DNA from: Halegenticoccus tardaugens
GTDB lineage: Archaea; Halobacteriota; Halobacteria; Halobacteriales; Haloferacaceae
Assembly: GCF_004116405.1 (NCBI RefSeq)
Contig: NZ_SDIC01000005.1
Span: 248,001 to 312,000 of the forward strand
Reading direction: 5' to 3'
DNA length: 64,000 bases
Shown here: positions 42,477 through 51,453 of the stretch, one piece after another
How the letters are laid out: each line of letters starts with the position of its first letter
Position numbering within the stretch: position 1 is the first letter of the stretch
Made by a program: the position numbers and the translations under genes
The notes under the pieces: generated by a model
What the model was told of the DNA's origin: nothing
The model's database searches: none
What the model saw: only the letters and a program-made list of their open reading frames with translations

Positions 42477-45449
42477 TCACGCAAGCGCGGCTTCGAGTTT
42501 CTCGATCGGATGCGGCGGCTTCTCGCCGTACTCGTCGCCGATCTGCGTCCGGCAGGACGCCCCCGGCGCGACCACGCCCTCGCCCTCGCTCGCGTCAATC
42601 CGGTCGAACAGCATGCGTCCGATCGCCTGACTCATCGAGTAGTGTTCGGCCTCGTAGCCGAACGAGCCGGCCATCCCGCAGCAGGTAGTGTCGAGGGGAT
42701 CGATCTGGTACCCGGCTCGCCGGAGGACGCCGACGGCGTGGTGGTCCTTCTTGGTCGCCTTCTGGTGGCAGTGGCCGTGGTACGCGAAGTGCTCGTCGAC
42801 CTCGTCGAACGAGAGGTTCTCATCGAGGCGGAATCGGTCGACGTATTCGAGGATGCCGTAGACGTTCTCGGACACCGTCTCGACCGCCTCGCCCCGGAGG
42901 AGATCGCGGTAGTCCGATTGAAACATCACCGCGTCGGAAGGTTCGACAACGACAACGTCCCAGCCGTCGCGTACAAGCGGCGCGAGATACGCGACGTTCC
43001 GCTTCGCCTGTTCGCGGGCCTTCTCCAGCATCCCCTTCGAGTGAGCGGGGCGGCCGCTGGCGGTCGTCCCCCCCGAGACCGCGACGCGGACGTTCGCCGC
43101 TTCGAGCACGCGGACGGCGGCCTTCCCCGCCTCGGGGTTGTTGTAGTTGGTGTACGTGTCGGGGAACAGGACGACCTTCCGCTCGGCCGTCGCCTCGGAG
43201 ACGCGCGCCCCACGCCCGTCGAACCAGTCGACGAGCGTCTCGCGGTGGAACTCGGGGAGCGAACGCTCGCGAGCGATGCCGAGCGCCTTCTCGACGAGCA
43301 CCCGCGAACCGGGAAGTGCGCTCGCCCAGTTCGACAGCGGCGCGGTCGCGCTCCCCAGCGCGGAGAGGCGGTCGACGTTCGCGAACACCTTCGTGCGGAG
43401 GCTCGCGCCGTGGCGCTTCTGGAACTCGTGTTCGACCTCGACTTTCATCTTCGCCAGGTCGACCTCGCTCGGACAGTCTCTCGCGCAGCCCTTGCAGCCG
43501 ACGCAGAGATCGAGCACCTCGTGCATGAACGCCGCGTCGAGGTGCTCCTCGTCGGGAAGGTCGCCGCTCATCGCCTGCCGAAGCATGTTCGCCCGGCCAC
43601 GCGTCGAGGTGATCTCCTCGCGCGAGGCGCGGTACGTCGGGCACATCACCCCACCGGTGCCCTCCTGGCTCGTGCGACAGCCGCCGCACCCGTGACACAG
43701 TTCGACCATGCCCTGAAAGCCGTTCTCGTTCTCCCAGTTCAGCGAGGGTTCGAAGCCGGCGTCGAACTCGTACTCGGGGCCGAACCGGAGGTTCTCGCTC
43801 ATGTCGAAGTCGCCGCAGACCGAGCCGGGATTGAGCAGCCAGTCGGGATCGAACGCCGTCTTCAGGTCGCGGAAGACGTGCCAGAGGTGATCGCCGTAGA
43901 GCTTGCGGTTCCACTGGGTGCGCGCGCGGCCGTCGCCGTGCTCGCCCGAGACGCTGCCGCCGTACTTCACGGCGAGATCGGTCGCGGCGTCGGAGATCGA
44001 CACCATCGTCTCGACGCCCGCGGCGGTCTTTGTGTTGACGAGCGGGCGGACGTGCATACAGCCCGGGCCGGCGTGGGCGTAAAAGCTGCCGAACGTGTCG
44101 TGCTCCTCGAAGACGCGGAGGAAGTCCGCCGTGTACTCGGGGAGGTGCTCGGGGGGGATCGCGACGTCCTCGATGAACGCGATGTGTTTCTCGTCGCCCG
44201 TCCGCGAGAGCAGGATGGGCGTCGACGCCTTACGCATCTTCCAGAAGTTCTTCTGCTGGTCGGGATCGTACGCCTCCAGACCGTCGAACGCGACGTCGCC
44301 GACGCGGTCGTCGAGGAGCGCCTCGACCTTCTCGCGTCGCTCCGCGTCGCTGTCGGCGTAAAACTCGATCAGGAGGAACGTGTCCGTCTCGTCGGGCAGG
44401 ACGCCGACGACGTCTTTGAACTCGTCGAGTTCCCGCGCAAGGTCGAGCAGCACGCCGTCGAGAACCTCGACGGCGGCGGGATCGTGTTCGAGGATGGCCC
44501 CGACGTCCTCCATCGCCTCCAACAGGCTGTGGTAGGTGAGCAGGCCGATCGACTTCGCTGCCGGAATCGGCTCCAGCGAGACTTCGGCCTCCGTGACGAT
44601 CGCGAGGGTGCCTTCGCTCCCGACGAGGAGGCGCGCGAGGTTCACTGTTCCGTCGCGCGCCTCGTCGATCAGCACGTCGAGGTTGTACCCGGAGACGTTT
44701 CGCTTCAGGCTCGGATACCGCTCGTCGACGACCTCGGTCTCCTCGTCGATGATCCGCACGACCTCGTCGTAGATCCGCCCCTCGAGATCGCCGTTGGGGG
44801 TCGCACGCTCGCGGAGTTCGTCGAGGTCGATCTCGCCGAAGGTAACGATGCTCCCGTCGGCGAGAACCGCCTCGACCTCCTCGACGTACGCGTCGGTCTT
44901 TCCGTACAACAGCGAGTGCGCGCCGGTCGTGTTGTTGCCGATCGCCCCGCCGAGCGCGCTCCGATCCGCGGTCGAGGGGTCCGGCGCGAACTTCAGTCCG
45001 TGGGGGGCGAGCCGCCGATCGAGTTCGCCGAGCGTGATCCCCGACTGCGCCCGCGCCCTGCGGGCGTCCGGATCGACGTCCACCACCCCGTCCATGTAGC
45101 GGGTGAAGTCGAGAACAACGGCCTCGTTGACCGCCTGTCCCGCGAGGCTCGTTCCGCCGCCGCGCGGCAGCACGGGGATCTTTCGCTCCGCGCAGTACGC
45201 CGCGACTGCTGCGACATCGTCGGTCCCCGCGGGGTAGACGACGCCGACGGGCGTCACCTCGTAGGCGCTCGCGTCGGTCGCGTACAATTGCCTTGAATAC
45301 TCGTCGAAGCGAACCTCGCCGTCGACGCGCGCGGCTAGATCCGCCACGAGATCGGGGCGCTCGACCGCTCCATTTCGGTAGTCGTACTTCGCCCGGCCGT
45401 CTGTTGCCGGATTGCCGTTCGCCGATTGATTGCGTGAATCCATACTCAT
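42477..45449 (-). CDS. FAD/4Fe-4S 2-hydroxyacid dehydrogenase fusion (D-lactate/glycolate oxidase type)
   Basis: The 990-residue fusion (from Met at 45449; 45443 possible) has three parts. The first is an FAD-binding PCMH domain with RGGGTSLAGQAVNEAVVLDF (residues about 95-130). A linked FAD oxidase C-terminal domain follows with GEHGDGRARTQWNRKLYG. Next is a 4Fe-4S segment (LCHGCGGCRTSQEG and LCVGCKGCARDCPSEVDLAK). The last is a CCG-type domain with a C-terminal TTCCGMAGSFGYEAEHYS. This is the GlcD/GlcF or Dld-iron-sulfur arrangement in one chain, which oxidises a 2-hydroxyacid and passes electrons to quinone. In context it could oxidise glycolate or D-lactate. Confidence 0.9.
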   Translation of the reverse strand: MSMDSRNQSANGNPATDGRAKYDYRNGAVERPDLVADLAARVDGEVRFDEYSRQLYATDASAYEVTPVGVVYPAGTDDVAAVAAYCAERKIPVLPRGGGTSLAGQAVNEAVVLDFTRYMDGVVDVDPDARRARAQSGITLGELDRRLAPHGLKFAPDPSTADRSALGGAIGNNTTGAHSLLYGKTDAYVEEVEAVLADGSIVTFGEIDLDELRERATPNGDLEGRIYDEVVRIIDEETEVVDERYPSLKRNVSGYNLDVLIDEARDGTVNLARLLVGSEGTLAIVTEAEVSLEPIPAAKSIGLLTYHSLLEAMEDVGAILEHDPAAVEVLDGVLLDLARELDEFKDVVGVLPDETDTFLLIEFYADSDAERREKVEALLDDRVGDVAFDGLEAYDPDQQKNFWKMRKASTPILLSRTGDEKHIAFIEDVAIPPEHLPEYTADFLRVFEEHDTFGSFYAHAGPGCMHVRPLVNTKTAAGVETMVSISDAATDLAVKYGGSVSGEHGDGRARTQWNRKLYGDHLWHVFRDLKTAFDPDWLLNPGSVCGDFDMSENLRFGPEYEFDAGFEPSLNWENENGFQGMVELCHGCGGCRTSQEGTGGVMCPTYRASREEITSTRGRANMLRQAMSGDLPDEEHLDAAFMHEVLDLCVGCKGCARDCPSEVDLAKMKVEVEHEFQKRHGASLRTKVFANVDRLSALGSATAPLSNWASALPGSRVLVEKALGIARERSLPEFHRETLVDWFDGRGARVSEATAERKVVLFPDTYTNYNNPEAGKAAVRVLEAANVRVAVSGGTTASGRPAHSKGMLEKAREQAKRNVAYLAPLVRDGWDVVVVEPSDAVMFQSDYRDLLRGEAVETVSENVYGILEYVDRFRLDENLSFDEVDEHFAYHGHCHQKATKKDHHAVGVLRRAGYQIDPLDTTCCGMAGSFGYEAEHYSMSQAIGRMLFDRIDASEGEGVVAPGASCRTQIGDEYGEKPPHPIEKLEAALA

Positions 45450-45718
45450 CAACTGAATGCTGTGGGGCCCATGGCCTTCCCTCCGAAATTGGATCGGAGC
45501 GGCGGTGTGTCGGTCACGAGTCCTCACCGCCTCCCTCGACCGTCCGTCGGCCCAGCCGACGGGCCGTGCAGAACGACGGGCGGTTCCGACCGGTCGTAGC
45601 CGATAACGGGCTCAGATCGTACGATGTGCGTTTCCCTTCGTTACCCATAATTGTTTCGTCGGTCGTCGGCGGATCGGTTGACGCAGCCGCGACAGCGCGG
45701 TCGGTGGACGAGACACGT

Positions 45719-46981
45719 TCATTCACGGTCGGGAATCGCGCCTTCCTCACGAAGTGCCGCCAGATCGTCGTCGTCGTAGCCGACGTCCCGGAGGATGGAC
45801 TCAGTGTCCTCGCCGAGCAGCGGCGGTGCCTCCTCGAATCCGTTTGCCGCGTTCGAAAAGTTCAGTGGGTGCTCGATGACCGGAATTTCGCCTACGGCGG
45901 GATGATCGAGCGTTCGGACGACGTCGCGTGCGTCGACCTGTTCGTTGTCGAGGGCTTCGCCCACCTCGAAGACGGGTCCAACCGGCAGGCCCTTTTCTGT
46001 GGCGAGCAGGTTGACCCACTCGTCGGTCGACCGTTCGCGGAGCGTCGCCGAGAGTTCTGCTTCGAGTTCGTCCATATGCTCGACGCGGTCGGGGTTCGAG
46101 GCGAACCGCTCGTCCTCGAGGAGGTCCGACCGACCGATCCCTTCGCAGAACTCCACCCACAACTTCTGATTCCCGCAGCCGACGTTCAAGTACCCGTCTG
46201 CGGTGGGATAGCTCTGATATGGCGCGAGCACCGGATCCTTCGTCCCCATTCGCTCCGGCGGTTCGCCGGCGAACGACTTCGCCGCCTGCTTAGTTAGCCA
46301 CGGCAGCGCCGCGTCGAGCATGCCGAGTTCGACGCGGTCGCCCTCGCCCGTCCGCTCACGGCGGTATAGCGCGCTGACGATGCCGAACGCCGCCCACATC
46401 GCCGTGATCAAGTCTGTCTGTGGCAGGCCGACCTTCACAGGATCGCCGTCTTCCGGGCCTGTCACGCTCATGATCCCACTTGTCCCCTGTACCAGTAAAT
46501 CGTACCCCGGCCGCTCGCGCCACGGACCGGAGTCGCCGAATGCCGAGATCGAACAGTAGACCACGGCGTCGTTGACCGCGCACACGTCGTCGTAACCGAC
46601 GCCCAACCGCTCTGCGGTTCCGGGTCTGAAGTTTTCAACGACCACATCTGCCTCTTCGATTAGATCGTACAGCGCGGCGAGCCCAGATTCGGACTTGAGA
46701 TCGAGTTCAACGCTTTTTTTGTCGTAGTTGACGGTCCAGAAGTACGGCGACTCGCCGTGTTGGGACGCCGACCGTCCCGGCCCGTCGTACCCGTCCGTCG
46801 AGACGAACGGCGGCCCCGAGTGGCGGCTATCGTCGCCTGCGACGGGCCGTTCTACTTTGATCACCTCCGCGCCGAGATTGGCGATCATTAAAGTGGCGAA
46901 TCCTCCAGTGACGAACGTCGAAAGATCGACGACAGTGATTCCGTCCAGTATACTTGTGGACGCTGCGCTGTCTCTACCCAT
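45719..46981 (-). CDS. CaiB/BaiF (class III) CoA-transferase B
   Basis: The 420-residue family III CoA-transferase opens GITVVDLSTFVTGGFATLMI, then EVIKVERPVAGDDSRHSGPP. The active-site Asp lies in WRERPGYDLLVQGTSGIM. The mid-protein ADGYLNVGCGNQKLWVEFCE and the C-terminal EHPLNFSNAANGFEEAPPLL motif are typical. It is a paralogue of the enzyme at 39944, but the two are not closely similar. Two class III transferases in one island may activate two acids or act in both directions. It is followed by a TnpB insertion. Confidence 0.88.
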   Translation of the reverse strand: MGRDSAASTSILDGITVVDLSTFVTGGFATLMIANLGAEVIKVERPVAGDDSRHSGPPFVSTDGYDGPGRSASQHGESPYFWTVNYDKKSVELDLKSESGLAALYDLIEEADVVVENFRPGTAERLGVGYDDVCAVNDAVVYCSISAFGDSGPWRERPGYDLLVQGTSGIMSVTGPEDGDPVKVGLPQTDLITAMWAAFGIVSALYRRERTGEGDRVELGMLDAALPWLTKQAAKSFAGEPPERMGTKDPVLAPYQSYPTADGYLNVGCGNQKLWVEFCEGIGRSDLLEDERFASNPDRVEHMDELEAELSATLRERSTDEWVNLLATEKGLPVGPVFEVGEALDNEQVDARDVVRTLDHPAVGEIPVIEHPLNFSNAANGFEEAPPLLGEDTESILRDVGYDDDDLAALREEGAIPDRE

Positions 46982-47079
46982 GCTACATGATTACAATGTT
47001 TTGCTCTTAAACGTTCCCGTCGGGGTGATTCTCGGGCGATCGATCGTCGCAACCGATGCGGACGAAACTGCGGGGTAAA

Positions 47080-47155
47080 CTACCCTACCCTACTTCGCTC
47101 ACCCCATACGGGGTTCGCTCGTTGAGGGGAGGGCTTTGATGTGGACTCCCGGCAA
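47080..47155 (-). ncRNA. probable right-end omega-RNA scaffold of the 47 kb TnpB
   Basis: Immediately past the tnpB stop is a G/C-rich stretch with the hairpin accccgtatggggt and the tail gtagggtagggtagttta. Haloarchaeal TnpB right ends form guide RNAs (omega-RNA) that overlap the tnpB 3' end and extend past the element. The exact end and guide are not fixed. Inferred from position only. Confidence 0.35.
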
Positions 47156-48400
47156 TCAGTCACCGGCAATTGGCTGGTGACTCTTGCCGGTCACCGTCCC
47201 ACCATGTATACGCACGTCTACTGGTGCGTCTCCGCTCCCCGACGTGGGCGAGGAACGGAGTCTGTGTGTCCGCTTTCGGGCGTAGCGTAGCCCGATATTC
47301 TTCGCTGCGTTGTAGTCCGCGTTGACCTCGTAGCCGCACTTCTGGCAATGGAACTGTTCGCCGTCACGGTTCGCTTCGTGCGTGAACCCACAGTCCGTTC
47401 GAGAACAGCGTTGGGACGTGTGGTTCGGCGCAACCTGCTTCGCCGTGACGCCGCGCTCCGGTGCCTTATACTCGACGTACTCGAACAACCGGCGGAACGC
47501 CCACACGTGGTGCCACTTCGCGTGTGGAAGCCGCTCGCGGATGTCCGTTAAGTCCTCGAACACGATTACGTCGCACCCGTTCTCAACGGCTTTCGTGACG
47601 ATCTCGTTGGCAACAGTGTGGATGTACTGCTTTCGCCACGCTTCTTCGCGATTGCCGAGACGAAGGAGCGCGTTGTGCGCGGCTTGCGTCCCGCGCTGTT
47701 GCATCTCGCCACGTCGCTTCTCAAACTCGCGGCACCAGTGGTCGTATTCGTCGCCTTGCCAGAACGTGCCGGTCGAAGCGACCGCGAGGCTGTTGACGCC
47801 GAGGTCGATACCGAGGACTGTTTGGTGCTCGGTATCTTCCGAAACCTCGGATTCGTCGCTATCGTACTTCCGCGTCGTGATATGGAAGTAGAACTCGTCG
47901 GTCGCCTTATCGTATTGCAGTGTGCTCGCCCGGAACTCGTAATCCTCCGAGAGAACGTACCGCTCGTATGGCGTCGGACTATCCGCTGGAAGCTTGAAGT
48001 CACACTCGACGCGCCCGTTGACGGTCGAAAGGGACACACGGTCGCGGTAGAAGGTCGCGCTCCGCTTATCGTAGATCATGCTCCATGACGTGAACTCCGG
48101 TTGACTCACGCGCTTGCCCTGTTTCCACCGTTCGACGCACCCTTTCGTTGCTTGCACGGCGCGTCGGATGGCCTCTTGAACGAGGTTCGCGGTGAGGTCG
48201 GTTTCCTCTCGGAGTTCCGTGTAGAGCGCGTCCCGTGCCGTCGTATTCGCGGTAACGCAGTTCGTGTAGTCGGTGTCGTCCCAACAGAACTCGGCGGCGC
48301 GGTTCGCACAGTGAAGGAACTGTCGAGCGGATTCGTGGAGGTCGTCGCGGCGCTCATCAGGAACGATGAGCTTGACCGGCGCGGTTCGACGCACCTCCAT
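47156..48400 (-). CDS. tnpB: TnpB RNA-guided nuclease, intact (IS605 orfB)
   Basis: The 414-residue TnpB has all key sites: RuvC-I Asp in VLGIDLGVNSLAVAS, RuvC-II Glu in VIVFEDLTDIRE, and the zinc ribbon CSRTDCGFTH-CQKCGYEV. The RuvC-III Asp is in NADYNAAKNIGLRYARK. Start MEVRRTAPVKLIVPDERRDD. It is expected to cut DNA guided by a right-end RNA. No transposase gene accompanies it. It sits between a CoA-transferase and the ThDP-enzyme gene, interrupting an otherwise dense catabolic island. It belongs to a different subfamily from the 19 kb and 58 kb copies. Confidence 0.9.
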   Translation of the reverse strand: MEVRRTAPVKLIVPDERRDDLHESARQFLHCANRAAEFCWDDTDYTNCVTANTTARDALYTELREETDLTANLVQEAIRRAVQATKGCVERWKQGKRVSQPEFTSWSMIYDKRSATFYRDRVSLSTVNGRVECDFKLPADSPTPYERYVLSEDYEFRASTLQYDKATDEFYFHITTRKYDSDESEVSEDTEHQTVLGIDLGVNSLAVASTGTFWQGDEYDHWCREFEKRRGEMQQRGTQAAHNALLRLGNREEAWRKQYIHTVANEIVTKAVENGCDVIVFEDLTDIRERLPHAKWHHVWAFRRLFEYVEYKAPERGVTAKQVAPNHTSQRCSRTDCGFTHEANRDGEQFHCQKCGYEVNADYNAAKNIGLRYARKRTHRLRSSPTSGSGDAPVDVRIHGGTVTGKSHQPIAGD

Positions 48401-48625
48401 ATTTCAGATTACTGCCCGACGGTACTTATACGTTTGAGAGTCGGGTAGCTACCGTCGTGCGGTTGCGTCGTCCTTCGTCGGTTTCCTCTCCGAGCTACTC
48501 GCTCGCTCCGCTCGCTCCGTGAGGTCGGAGGCACCACCTCGAAGTATGCTGATTCGCCAGTCGAATCCAGTTATTTCAACGGAAAAGGTCCAATGTGACG
48601 GAGCCAATCCGCCACGACGTGCAAC

Positions 48626-50236
48626 TTACTCTAAGTCGGGACGCGAGAGCTCGGTCTCTTTGGCCGTGATGAACTCCAACAGCGACGGCGTCCCCTCTTC
48701 GGTCCGCTGGATCGCGCGTTCGAGGGCCGGCGCGATCTCGTCGGGTTCTTCGACCCGTTCACCGTACCCGCCGAGTGCCGCGCCCACGTCGGCGAAGTCG
48801 CCGCCGAAGGGCGTGTCGTACGACGCCATCTCGTAGTTGTTCAAGTGGATCGTGAGGATCGGGAGATCCTCCCTGACGGCGGTTTCGAAGTCCAGCCCGG
48901 TCATTCCGATGGCACCGTCGCCCATGATGTTGATGCACAGCTTATCCGGGTGGAGCAACTTCGCGCCCAGGGCGAGGCCGAGCCCGTAGCCGAGTTGCGT
49001 CGTCTTCCCCCAGCCGATGTACGAGAGCGGCTCCGTCGCCTCCCAAAAGGGCGCGAGGAAGTCGCGCGGATTGCCGGCGTCGGCCGTGATGATGGCGTCC
49101 TCGGCGTCGACGACCTCGGTCAACTCGCGGATGACGCGGTAGGGGTTGATCGGCGTCTCCTCGGAGGTGAGCTTCGGGTTCCACTCGTCGAGCCACTCTT
49201 CCTTCACCGACTCGATCTCCGCGGCGACCTCGTCGAAGCGACCGCGTTCGCCGTCGATGCGATCGTCGACGGCGTCGACCAGCGCTTCGAGCGTGAGCCG
49301 AGCGTCGCCGACGAGCGCGTACTCCGACTCGACGTCCTTGTCGATATCCGTCGCATCGAGCGTCGAGTGGACGATCGTCTTCCCATCAGGCACCGTGATG
49401 CCGTAGGCGGTCTGGGTGAAGCTACACCCGATACCGAAGATGACGTCGGCCTCGCGCAGGAAGTGGGCGAGTTGTCCGGGTTCGCTCTTGCTCCCCGCAC
49501 CGAGTGAGAGCGGGTGGGTCTCCGGGAAGGCGCTTTTCCCGTTGAGGCTGGTCGCGACCGGCGCTTCCAGCGATTCCGCCAGTTCCAACAGGGCGTCCCA
49601 GCCTTTCGCGTAGTGGACGCCCTGACCGGCGTAGATCACCGGACGTTCGGCATCTAGGAGGACGCCCGCGACCTCCCGGACGGCCTCTGGGTCGGGACCG
49701 GATCGACTTGAGGAGGTGGGCGCGTAGTCGAGTCCGCTCGGTACGTCCTCCCAAAAGACGTCCTTGGGGACCTCGACCACCGCCGGGCGAGGCCGGCCAT
49801 TGCGCGCCGCGCTAAACGCGCGACGCATCGTCTCCCCGACGGCGTCCGGGTCGGTGAGCTGCTCGCACGATTTGCTCACGTGCTGGTAGTTGAGCAGGGA
49901 GTTGAACTTCGGATCGACGTCCGTCTTCGCCCGATCGTACCCCGCGGGAATCGCGACCATCGGGGCTGATTCCCCGTACGCCTGTGCCACCCCACCGATG
50001 GAGTTCTCTGTTCCGGGGCCGTGCTGGCAGGCAAAGCCAACGATCTGGTCGCCGGACGTCAACCGTCCGATCGCATCGGCCATGTGGGCCGCTGTGCGTT
50101 CCTGTCTGGTGATGATCGTTCGAATGCCCACGTCTTCGGCAGCACCCGTATCGAAGAGCGGGTTACTCGGGAACCCGACGAGATATTCTACGCCCTCTTC
50201 TTTCAGAATGTTCGCGATTGCAGTATTGACGTCCAT
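48626..50236 (-). CDS. ThDP-dependent enzyme (acetolactate synthase/carboligase superfamily)
   Basis: The 536-residue enzyme has three domains. The N-terminal PYR domain contains LKEEGVEYLVGFPSNPLFDT and a catalytic Glu in TRQERTAAHMADAIGR. A central domain carries AGVLLDAERPVIYAGQGVHY. The PP domain motif GDGAIGMTGLDFETAVREDL, with N in LTIHLNN, is the ThDP signature. It resembles large subunits of acetolactate synthase-like enzymes without a small subunit. Glyoxylate carboligase normally lacks the Glu present here, so another carboligase or decarboxylase is more likely. A tetrameric cytoplasmic enzyme. Confidence 0.88.
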   Translation of the reverse strand: MDVNTAIANILKEEGVEYLVGFPSNPLFDTGAAEDVGIRTIITRQERTAAHMADAIGRLTSGDQIVGFACQHGPGTENSIGGVAQAYGESAPMVAIPAGYDRAKTDVDPKFNSLLNYQHVSKSCEQLTDPDAVGETMRRAFSAARNGRPRPAVVEVPKDVFWEDVPSGLDYAPTSSSRSGPDPEAVREVAGVLLDAERPVIYAGQGVHYAKGWDALLELAESLEAPVATSLNGKSAFPETHPLSLGAGSKSEPGQLAHFLREADVIFGIGCSFTQTAYGITVPDGKTIVHSTLDATDIDKDVESEYALVGDARLTLEALVDAVDDRIDGERGRFDEVAAEIESVKEEWLDEWNPKLTSEETPINPYRVIRELTEVVDAEDAIITADAGNPRDFLAPFWEATEPLSYIGWGKTTQLGYGLGLALGAKLLHPDKLCINIMGDGAIGMTGLDFETAVREDLPILTIHLNNYEMASYDTPFGGDFADVGAALGGYGERVEEPDEIAPALERAIQRTEEGTPSLLEFITAKETELSRPDLE

Positions 50237-50391
50237 GTGAGTAGTCTATCCGATCCGATTGTCTAAATGCGTTCCTCAGAGTCAATATAAATTATTCTAC
50301 TACCACCTATGTTGCCTCCTTTTGCGGGGAACTCACCAGGCGGTTACCCGTTCCGAAAGATTGAATTTCGCTCGATCCACACTCGGCGTGC

Positions 50392-51330
50392 ATGGCCGGA
50401 CGTCCCACCCTCGAACAGCTGTACGTGCACGAGTCGGTCGAGAACGTGATTCCGAAGCGGGCCTTCGTCGACGCGTTCTCGGACCTTTCGATCTCCGCGG
50501 AACTCGTCGGCGACGGCCACAGCTACGGAACCACCGACGCTGTAGTCACCTACATTCCACGTCCAGAGTTCTTGGACGCTGCGTGGGTCCACTGCGCGCG
50601 CGCCGGGTACGACGAATTCGACGCCGAGGCGTACGCCGCCGCAGAGGTTCCGCTGACGAATAGCTCTGGCATCCACGGCGCGACGGTCGGCGAGGTGGCG
50701 GTAGGCTGTATGCTCTCGTTCGCTCGGCTACTTCATGTCTACCGGGACCACCAGCGCGACCGCGAGTGGTTTACGCCCGAGTACGACCGCCCCTTCACCG
50801 TGGAGGGAGAGACGCTCTGTGTTGTCGGCCTTGGGACGATCGGACAGGGAATCGCACAGCGGGCCAATGCCCTCGGCATGGACGTCGTCGGCGTCCGCCG
50901 CTCGGACGACCCCATCCTCGGCGTCTCGAACATTTTCGATCCGAGCGACCTGCACGAGGCCATTACAGACGCACGGTTTGTCGCCATCGCGCTTCCGCAC
51001 ACGCCGGAGACCGACGGCCTTTTCGCGGACGCGGAGTTCGCCGCGATGCGCGACGACGCCTACCTAATCAACGTCGCTCGGGGGCCGATCGTCGACGAAG
51101 GAGCGCTCGCCGCGGCACTCCGTGAGGGCGAACTCGCTGGTGCAGGCCTCGACGTGTACGAGACGGAGCCTCTGCCGAGGGAGTCTCCGCTGTGGGACTT
51201 CGAGGAGGTCATCGTCATGCCCCACAAGGGCTCGGCGACGAACCGCTACCACCTCGACATCGCCGAGCTGGTGAAAGAGAACGTCTCCCGGTACCGATCC
51301 GGCGAGGATCTCAGAAATCGGGTCGCCTGA
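50392..51330 (+). CDS. D-2-hydroxyacid dehydrogenase (NAD-dependent)
   Basis: The 312-residue enzyme has the NAD-binding Rossmann site CVVGLGTIGQGIAQRANALG and the catalytic triad. The Arg is in NVARGPIVDEGALAAALREG, the Glu in AGLDVYETEPLP, and the His in VIVMPHKGSATNRYH. Members reduce 2-oxo acids such as hydroxypyruvate, glyoxylate or a 2-oxo-dicarboxylate. The N-terminal domain is shortened compared with the 330-residue average. Divergent from the ThDP gene, 155 bases away. Confidence 0.88.
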   Translation: MAGRPTLEQLYVHESVENVIPKRAFVDAFSDLSISAELVGDGHSYGTTDAVVTYIPRPEFLDAAWVHCARAGYDEFDAEAYAAAEVPLTNSSGIHGATVGEVAVGCMLSFARLLHVYRDHQRDREWFTPEYDRPFTVEGETLCVVGLGTIGQGIAQRANALGMDVVGVRRSDDPILGVSNIFDPSDLHEAITDARFVAIALPHTPETDGLFADAEFAAMRDDAYLINVARGPIVDEGALAAALREGELAGAGLDVYETEPLPRESPLWDFEEVIVMPHKGSATNRYHLDIAELVKENVSRYRSGEDLRNRVA

Positions 51331-51453
51331 AGACAGGTGGAGGTCTCCGTTCGAGTGCCCCATTGGGTATTCCCCTTACAGTCTTAGCGCTCCGAACTGG
51401 CGGAGTCACGTACGCTCGCGGGGTCGAAAACGACCTCGTGGAGTCTCGTCCGT

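Noticed and set aside
42510..45296. A 928-codon open frame on the plus strand opposite the FAD/4Fe-4S oxidase
   Set aside because: High-GC codon bias makes antisense frames stay open; the protein is Arg/Val/Leu-rich, with no motif, while the minus-strand frame has FAD, CCG and iron-sulfur motifs.
48626..50236. Naming the ThDP enzyme glyoxylate carboligase
   Set aside because: The Glu absent in well-known Gcl is present here, so only the superfamily is given.
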